Positions 12,977-16,795 of a stretch of DNA of 16,795 bases are shown here, piece after piece. The notes beneath the pieces were generated by a model, which did not search any database, was not told the DNA's origin, and was given only the letters and a program-made list of their open reading frames with translations. Every line of letters starts with the position of its first letter. Positions within the stretch are counted from its first letter, which is position 1. The stretch spans positions 1-16,795 of the forward strand of contig CAMLJY010000106.1 in assembly GCA_946480465.1 (NCBI GenBank), written 5' to 3'. Origin of the DNA: an uncultured Burkholderiales bacterium (GTDB lineage Bacteria > Pseudomonadota > Gammaproteobacteria > Burkholderiales > Burkholderiaceae). A program made the position numbers and the translations under genes.

Positions 12977-14064
12977 TCGGCGATCCGCTCCCCCATCTGC
13001 CGCCGCAGCACAGCGAGTTGCGCGGCGGCACCGCTGCGCTGCTGCGTGCCCTCGCGGTGGATGCGCGCCACTTCCTGCACGGTCGACATCAAGGCGTCGT
13101 GCACCTGCTGCAGGGTCTGGACGTCGATCACCTGGCGCTGGTTGGCGCGGGCGGCGGCGATGGTGTTGTCCTTCAGCAGCCGCGCGTTCTCGAGCATGAA
13201 TTCATTCGTCGCGTCATCGATGGCGTGCGCCAGCTGCGCCGCGTTCTTCTGTTCGTCCAGCGACAGCGCGAGCATGAACTGCCGCTTCCATGCCGGGATG
13301 GTCAGTTCCTTGACGTTGTGGAACTTCTCGATCAGCACCCGGTTGTTGGCCTGCACCATGCGGATCATCGGCAACTGCTGCAGGGCGGCGTGCTGCAGCA
13401 GGCGCATGTCGGCCACGCGCTTGTCGAGCGCCGCCACGGCGGCATGCAGGTCCTGCGCCTGCTGCACCTGCAGCGGGTCGGCAGCGGACTCGGGCGGGCG
13501 CCCGGCCCGCGCGCGCAACTCCCCCAGCACCAGTTCGCCGGCTTCGATGTGCGCGCCCAGCAGCGCATGCTCCTGCAGCACCGCCTCATGGGCCTGGCCC
13601 AGCATCTCGACCCGCGCCGCCAGGCTGCCCTGCATGGCTTGCAGCTCGTCCATCAGCCCGTCGATCTGCGTGCGCACGTCCTGGAACTGCAGCATCAGCG
13701 AGCCGCCCTTCGCACGCAGGCGGTCCAGCACGGCGCCGATCAGCGGCAGCCGGGACCGCTTGTCCGACAAGGCGCCCAGGTTCAGCCCGCGCGCGGCGCT
13801 CACCACCTCGGACAGCCGGCCGCCCATCGCGTCCAGGTCTTTTGAACGCACCTGCTCCAGCAGCGCGTCGGTCTGCCGGGCCGCATCGCTGCCCAGTTCC
13901 CGGCCGAAGGAATACAGCGCGGACAAGGGCGCAGAGCGCAACTGCTGCGCCAGCTCGCGCACCTTCTGCGGATCGGCCGGCAGCAACGGCGATGCGGCCG
14001 GTGCGGGTGCGGCCGCGGGCAGGGGCACGGGCGTCATCGCCGGGGTCATCGGGGAAAGGCTCAC
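12973..14064 (-). CDS. telA: TelA family protein (toxic anion / tellurite resistance)
   Basis: This is a 363-aa TelA-family protein. After a Pro/Ala-rich N-terminal tail (about residues 1-30) the protein is almost entirely helical and coiled-coil-like. The family core is clear: ANNRVLIEKFHNVKELTIPA then WKRQFMLALSLDEQ, then DDATNEFMLENARLLKDNTI, then IDVQTLQQVHDALMSTVQE and a C-terminal RIHREGTQQR. The protein is cytoplasmic with no membrane segment. Family members (KlaB/TelA of IncP plasmids, YceH of Bacillus) are linked to tellurite and other toxic-anion resistance and membrane stress, but the biochemical activity is unknown. The GTG at 14064 is chosen because it overlaps the previous stop as GTGA and has GAAGGA 7 nt upstream; an ATG at 14049 is an alternative. 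It is translationally coupled on both sides. Confidence 0.93.
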   Translation of the reverse strand: MSLSPMTPAMTPVPLPAAAPAPAASPLLPADPQKVRELAQQLRSAPLSALYSFGRELGSDAARQTDALLEQVRSKDLDAMGGRLSEVVSAARGLNLGALSDKRSRLPLIGAVLDRLRAKGGSLMLQFQDVRTQIDGLMDELQAMQGSLAARVEMLGQAHEAVLQEHALLGAHIEAGELVLGELRARAGRPPESAADPLQVQQAQDLHAAVAALDKRVADMRLLQHAALQQLPMIRMVQANNRVLIEKFHNVKELTIPAWKRQFMLALSLDEQKNAAQLAHAIDDATNEFMLENARLLKDNTIAAARANQRQVIDVQTLQQVHDALMSTVQEVARIHREGTQQRSGAAAQLAVLRRQMGERIAE

Positions 14065-14834
14065 GTCGGGGTCCTTCGGGTCGGCCGGGAATGGGTGGAT
14101 GACGGCCGCCGCGCCATCGCGCTCAGGCCGAGCGACTGCTTCCACAGCGGCAGCAGCACGGTGCGGATTTCCGCATAACGGTCGGCGGCGGCCTGGGCGC
14201 TGGCGACGGCGAGCTGGAACTGGCCGCGGCTGAGCTGCATCGCCGCGGCCAGTGTGTCCAGGTTGGCGGCCCGCCGCGCCAGGCGCTCCAGGTCATGCCG
14301 GTCCAGGCCGGCCGCGTGGCAAGCCGGCGCCCAGGCTTTGTCGCACAGCAGCATGGCCGCGTTCGCCTCGGTCTTCAGCCAGCGGATCCGGTCCGCCATG
14401 CGTTCACGTTCCTCCCGCAGCAGGGCAACGTGGCGCAGGAGGGTCGCATGCAGGCGCTGGCCGCTCTCGACCAGCGGCGCCACGTTGCCGCCGAGCTTGT
14501 CGACCAGCACCTGACGCTCGAGCGTCTCGCCCGTGAACCAGCGCCACCAGCGTGAACCACCGCGGGACTTCAGGCGCAGCAGCAGCGGCAGCAGTTCGCC
14601 GTTGATGGCCATCAGGTCCTTGGTGTCGTCGCCCACCACCTGCATCGCGGACAAGGGGTCGCTCGAGGCCGCATCGGCCTCGCGTCCCACCTCGTCGACC
14701 AGCGCGCGGCCCGAGGCCAGCAGGGCCCGCGCGCGCTCGATCGCCGCGTCCGAAGCGGCGTGCATCGGCGGCACGGCCGGTGCCACGGCGGCGGCAGGGG
14801 CCTGCGGCAGGGCCGGCCGAGTGGGATCGCGCAT
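14061..14834 (-). CDS. Helical cytoplasmic protein preceding TelA (possible KlaA counterpart)
   Basis: This 257-aa protein is not recognised by a firm motif. A Pro/Ala-rich leader of about 25 residues is followed by long amphipathic helices. It has a Trp-rich patch at about residues 94-100 (SRWWRWF), helices at about 102-165 (ETLERQVLVDKLGGNVAPLV and VALLREERERMADRIRWLK), a repeat-like segment at about 205-235 (AQAAADRYAEIRTVLLPLWK) and a basic tail. No membrane segment is seen, although the WWRW patch could touch the membrane. The gene directly precedes telA with a GTGA overlap. Size and position match what I remember of KlaA of the RK2 kilA operon, which also precedes klaB/telA; sequence identity was not tested. 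The start at 14834 lies 4 nt after the previous stop; ATG at 14852 would overlap the upstream gene by 14 nt. Confidence 0.72.
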   Translation of the reverse strand: MRDPTRPALPQAPAAAVAPAVPPMHAASDAAIERARALLASGRALVDEVGREADAASSDPLSAMQVVGDDTKDLMAINGELLPLLLRLKSRGGSRWWRWFTGETLERQVLVDKLGGNVAPLVESGQRLHATLLRHVALLREERERMADRIRWLKTEANAAMLLCDKAWAPACHAAGLDRHDLERLARRAANLDTLAAAMQLSRGQFQLAVASAQAAADRYAEIRTVLLPLWKQSLGLSAMARRPSSTHSRPTRRTPT

Positions 14835-14838
14835 CGTG

Positions 14839-16158
14839 TCAGGACCCCGCATGCCGCACCCGCAAGGGCTGGCCCGGCACCAGGCCGTTCGGCCGCAGGA
14901 TCACCGACGCCTGTCCGTGCAGCAGGCCGGCGTGCTCGGCGCCCTGCCCTCGCTGCGCCTGCAGCACGGCCTGGCGGGCGGCACGATCCATCGCGCGCCA
15001 GTCCTGCGGACGAACGGTCCGGCCGAGAGGTCCCGGCAGCTCCACCACCAGGCTGTGCTGCGGCAGGCGCTGCAGTTCCTGCACCTGGACCGGCACCGCC
15101 CGGCCATCGATGGCCAGCCAGACACGTGCGCCGGCGTCGTCGCGCACCACGCCGGCCGCCGGCAAGCGGTGCGCCGGGTTGTCGACCAGGCCCGCGCCCA
15201 GTTCCACCCACACCTGCTCCGGAAGGAAATCGCCGCCGCGCTGGCGCACAGCGTCCATGCGCTCGTCGAGCAGGCGTGCCAGCTCGCGCGGCGGCAGCGC
15301 CAGCGCCCACGTGCCGGCAGCGGGCTGGACATAGGCCAAGCTCAACTCGACCAGCGCACCGCGGGAACGGGCAGCACCGGGGGCAAGGTCGTCGGGTGGG
15401 GCTTCCAGGTGCAGGCGCAGCGCTTGGCCGGCCTGCGGCACCGGCATGCCATGGCCGCTTACTTCGATGGCCAGCAGTGCCGGCACCGGCTGGAAGATCA
15501 GTTCATCGATCATCGGAATGACCGCGCCAGCGGCCACGCCGGCCGCGAGCGGGATCAGCTCGCCGCTGTGCAGTGCCTTGGCGCTCAGCAGGTAGCCGGG
15601 GCCCTGAACCACCAGCGGCGCCAGGCGCTTGCCAGGTGGCAGTCGGCGTTCCGTCGGAACTTCCACGAAATCGACCGACCCCGTCTGGAAGATGGCCGGT
15701 GCCAGGGGCCCTTCCCCGACATAAATGAACGCATGCCCGGCCGCCGGCCGCAGGCGCTGTGGCGGCGGCAGGCGCAGCCGGGCCGGCTGCAGCAGAGCCT
15801 GCGCCTGGGCCAGCGGGGCCGCCTCGACGGTGCAGCGCTCGTCCGCGCACGCGGGCATCACCGCCGGCCTGGTGTGCGCCAGGAACTGCGCCAGCACCGC
15901 GGGTGCAGGCGCGGCCACCCGCCACGGCAGGCCGTGCTCCAGCACATGGAAACGTGCCCACCATGCGATCGCAGGCGCCCCCAGCAGGATGCAGAACGCC
16001 ACGACGAGGCGGCGCGCATGCGCAAGCTGCGCAACCTGCTTCGCCTGGGCCGGCGGGGCGGTGGCGCGCAATTCTTCGTTCATCCGGCAATGGCGTCTGG
16101 GCAATGAAGTCTCGAACCGAGATGGTTCCGGGGGCGGAACATCCTCGTCCAGCGACAT
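14839..16158 (-). CDS. Single-pass periplasmic protein of the TelA operon, adaptor-like
   Basis: This 439-aa protein has a cytoplasmic N-terminus of about 50 residues, one membrane helix at about 51-70 (LVVAFCILLGAPAIAWWA) and a large periplasmic part. A close cysteine pair (about 104 and 109, ACADERC) could form a disulfide. The periplasmic part is rich in beta-type segments. Its second half (VWLAIDGRAVPVQVQELQRL and the ending GQASVILRPNGLVPGQPLRV) recalls the barrel and membrane-proximal domains of membrane-fusion (HlyD/RND adaptor) proteins, but the usual coiled-coil hairpin and lipoyl motif are not evident. That relationship is a hint only. The ATG at 16158 gives the longest frame; ATG at 16083 (MNEELRATAP) is an alternative, and neither has a clear ribosome site. 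It appears to be the first gene of the TelA-cluster operon. Confidence 0.7.
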   Translation of the reverse strand: MSLDEDVPPPEPSRFETSLPRRHCRMNEELRATAPPAQAKQVAQLAHARRLVVAFCILLGAPAIAWWARFHVLEHGLPWRVAAPAPAVLAQFLAHTRPAVMPACADERCTVEAAPLAQAQALLQPARLRLPPPQRLRPAAGHAFIYVGEGPLAPAIFQTGSVDFVEVPTERRLPPGKRLAPLVVQGPGYLLSAKALHSGELIPLAAGVAAGAVIPMIDELIFQPVPALLAIEVSGHGMPVPQAGQALRLHLEAPPDDLAPGAARSRGALVELSLAYVQPAAGTWALALPPRELARLLDERMDAVRQRGGDFLPEQVWVELGAGLVDNPAHRLPAAGVVRDDAGARVWLAIDGRAVPVQVQELQRLPQHSLVVELPGPLGRTVRPQDWRAMDRAARQAVLQAQRGQGAEHAGLLHGQASVILRPNGLVPGQPLRVRHAGS

Positions 16159-16201
16159 TCATGGATGCAGCTATCACTTCTGCTCATTGCCCGGCCGTTC
16201 T

Positions 16202-16217
16202 CCGCACCAGGGTGCGG
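16202..16217. repeat. Hairpin in the gap upstream of the TelA cluster
   Basis: ccgcacc (16202-16208) and ggtgcgg (16211-16217) are perfect complements. The flanks gccg (16194-16197) and cggc (16221-16224) can extend the stem past an internal loop. It lies in the 110-nt gap between the beta-helix gene and the TelA-cluster operon, about 55 nt after the former's stop. No T-run follows, so it is at best a weak or Rho-assisted terminator for the upstream gene. Confidence 0.35.
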
Positions 16218-16268
16218 GCACGGCCGACGGCGAGCCCGCGCGCAGCGGGAAGGGATCGCCCGGGGCGT

Positions 16269-16795
16269 TCAGCGCTGCCGCGCCATGTTCCGCGCGGCCA
16301 CGCCGGCCTGCGTGCGATAGGCATTCACACCAAACTCCATCGGCTTGCCCGCTTGCTGCTGCGCGCCGATGTCGGGACGCTCCAGGTCGTTGAAGTTCGG
16401 CAGCCACTGCCCGGCCTGGAAGGCCGGCGAACCGGCCTTGACCCTGAAGTCGCGCACGGTGCTCACGTCCCGGTTCGACAGGTAGAGCTTGCCGACGTAC
16501 TTGTCGGGCGCGTTCATCGGATCGATGCCCAGCGGCACGTCGTAGCCGTTGTTGAACAGCACGCTGGAGTCCAGGTCATGCAGGTACAGGTCGGCCATCC
16601 CGAAGCCCAGTGTCGGCGCGGTCAGGATGTGCGCCCCGGGCTTCAGGGTGGTCTCGTCGACGCCGCCGCGCGTCAGCTCGTAGTCGACGTCGCTGGCGCC
16701 GCAAACGTCATTGATGCGCACGGCCGATTTGCGGTTGGGTTTCCAGATCGGCAGGATGTTGTTGCGGCTGACGATGTTGCAGGTGTCGCCGCCGG
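16269..16795 (-). CDS. Right-handed parallel beta-helix protein, C-terminal fragment
   Basis: The frame is open to the right window edge, so only about the last 175 residues are visible; the GTG at 16721 is internal and not a start. The sequence shows irregular beta-rung spacing with Asn/Asp-rich turns (NIVSRNNILPIW, ADLYLHDLDSSVLFNNG, YVGKLYLSNRDVSTVRDFRV). It ends with the closing motif AGSPAFQAG followed by ERPDIGAQQ, the usual C-cap of right-handed beta-helix (pectate-lyase-like) repeat proteins. Such proteins are usually secreted and act on or bind polysaccharides; the catalytic part, if any, is outside the window. Cysteines in the visible part suggest an oxidising compartment. It is on the same strand and upstream of the TelA cluster, but the 110-nt gap with a hairpin suggests a separate unit. 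Confidence 0.7.
   Translation of the reverse strand, partial: GGDTCNIVSRNNILPIWKPNRKSAVRINDVCGASDVDYELTRGGVDETTLKPGAHILTAPTLGFGMADLYLHDLDSSVLFNNGYDVPLGIDPMNAPDKYVGKLYLSNRDVSTVRDFRVKAGSPAFQAGQWLPNFNDLERPDIGAQQQAGKPMEFGVNAYRTQAGVAARNMARQR

Noticed and set aside
1..14064. A single linked 'Ter' locus joining TerC and TelA
   Set aside because: Both families appear in Ter-type stress systems, but here they are about 13 kb apart, on either side of a peptide importer operon. No TerD or other Ter-domain protein lies between them. Shared function cannot be claimed from position.
12278..14233. 651-codon plus-strand open frame
   Set aside because: Antisense to TelA and the 5-TM gene. The translation is Ser/Ala/Arg/Cys-rich, the typical complement of a helical, leucine-rich minus-strand gene.
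1..16795. CRISPR array, tRNA, rRNA, insertion sequence or prophage
   Set aside because: No regularly spaced repeats, cloverleaf pattern, transposase motifs or terminal inverted repeats were seen on reading both strands.

Overview
The window is GC-rich and gene-dense, with strong G/C preference at third codon positions. It has many 4-bp stop/start overlaps. The protein types are an NhaR-type LysR regulator beside TerC, a Dpp/Opp-type peptide importer with an M20D amidohydrolase, and a chromosomal TelA cluster. Together these suggest a beta-proteobacterium of the order Burkholderiales, probably Comamonadaceae-like. That placement is inference from gene content and composition. I see no rRNA, tRNA, CRISPR array, insertion sequence or phage gene.

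Layout from the left. (1) At 1-92 (minus) is the start of a TerC-family membrane protein, cut by the window edge. It is divergent from an NhaR-like LysR regulator (255-1151, plus), the only plus-strand gene. A strong 11-bp dyad (208-234) lies between them. (2) All other genes are on the minus strand. In transcription order (right to left), 10603 to 3693 encodes a complete oligopeptide/dipeptide-type ABC importer: permease B, an M20D amidohydrolase, the solute-binding protein, permease C, ATPase D and ATPase F. The last four are tightly joined by TGATG, ATGA and near-overlap junctions. A LysR regulator (2596-3573) and a class V PLP-dependent enzyme (1348-2478) follow on the same strand. The likely logic is uptake of a peptide or N-acylated amino acid, cytoplasmic amide hydrolysis by the M20D enzyme, and PLP-dependent conversion of the released amino acid, possibly under the local LysR. 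The 160-nt leader ahead of the permease gene holds a perfect 17-bp palindrome, a 12-bp tandem repeat that is also a palindrome, and an 11-bp complementary pair that could mask the translation start.

(3) From 16158 down to 11142 is a second, coupled cluster of envelope or stress proteins. It encodes a single-pass periplasmic protein with a faint membrane-fusion-protein look, a 257-aa helical soluble protein, TelA (363 aa), a 5-TM protein with a periplasmic middle domain (325 aa), a 4-TM protein (124 aa) and a roughly 3-TM protein (141 aa). The middle three match the gene order and sizes I remember for the klaA-klaB(telA)-klaC (kilA) operon of IncP plasmid RK2, here on what looks like a chromosome with extra membrane partners. 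This is the part most likely to be an under-described system. A small uncertain ORF (10768-11007) follows.

(4) At the right edge (16269-16795, minus) is the C-terminal end of a right-handed parallel beta-helix protein, cut by the window edge.
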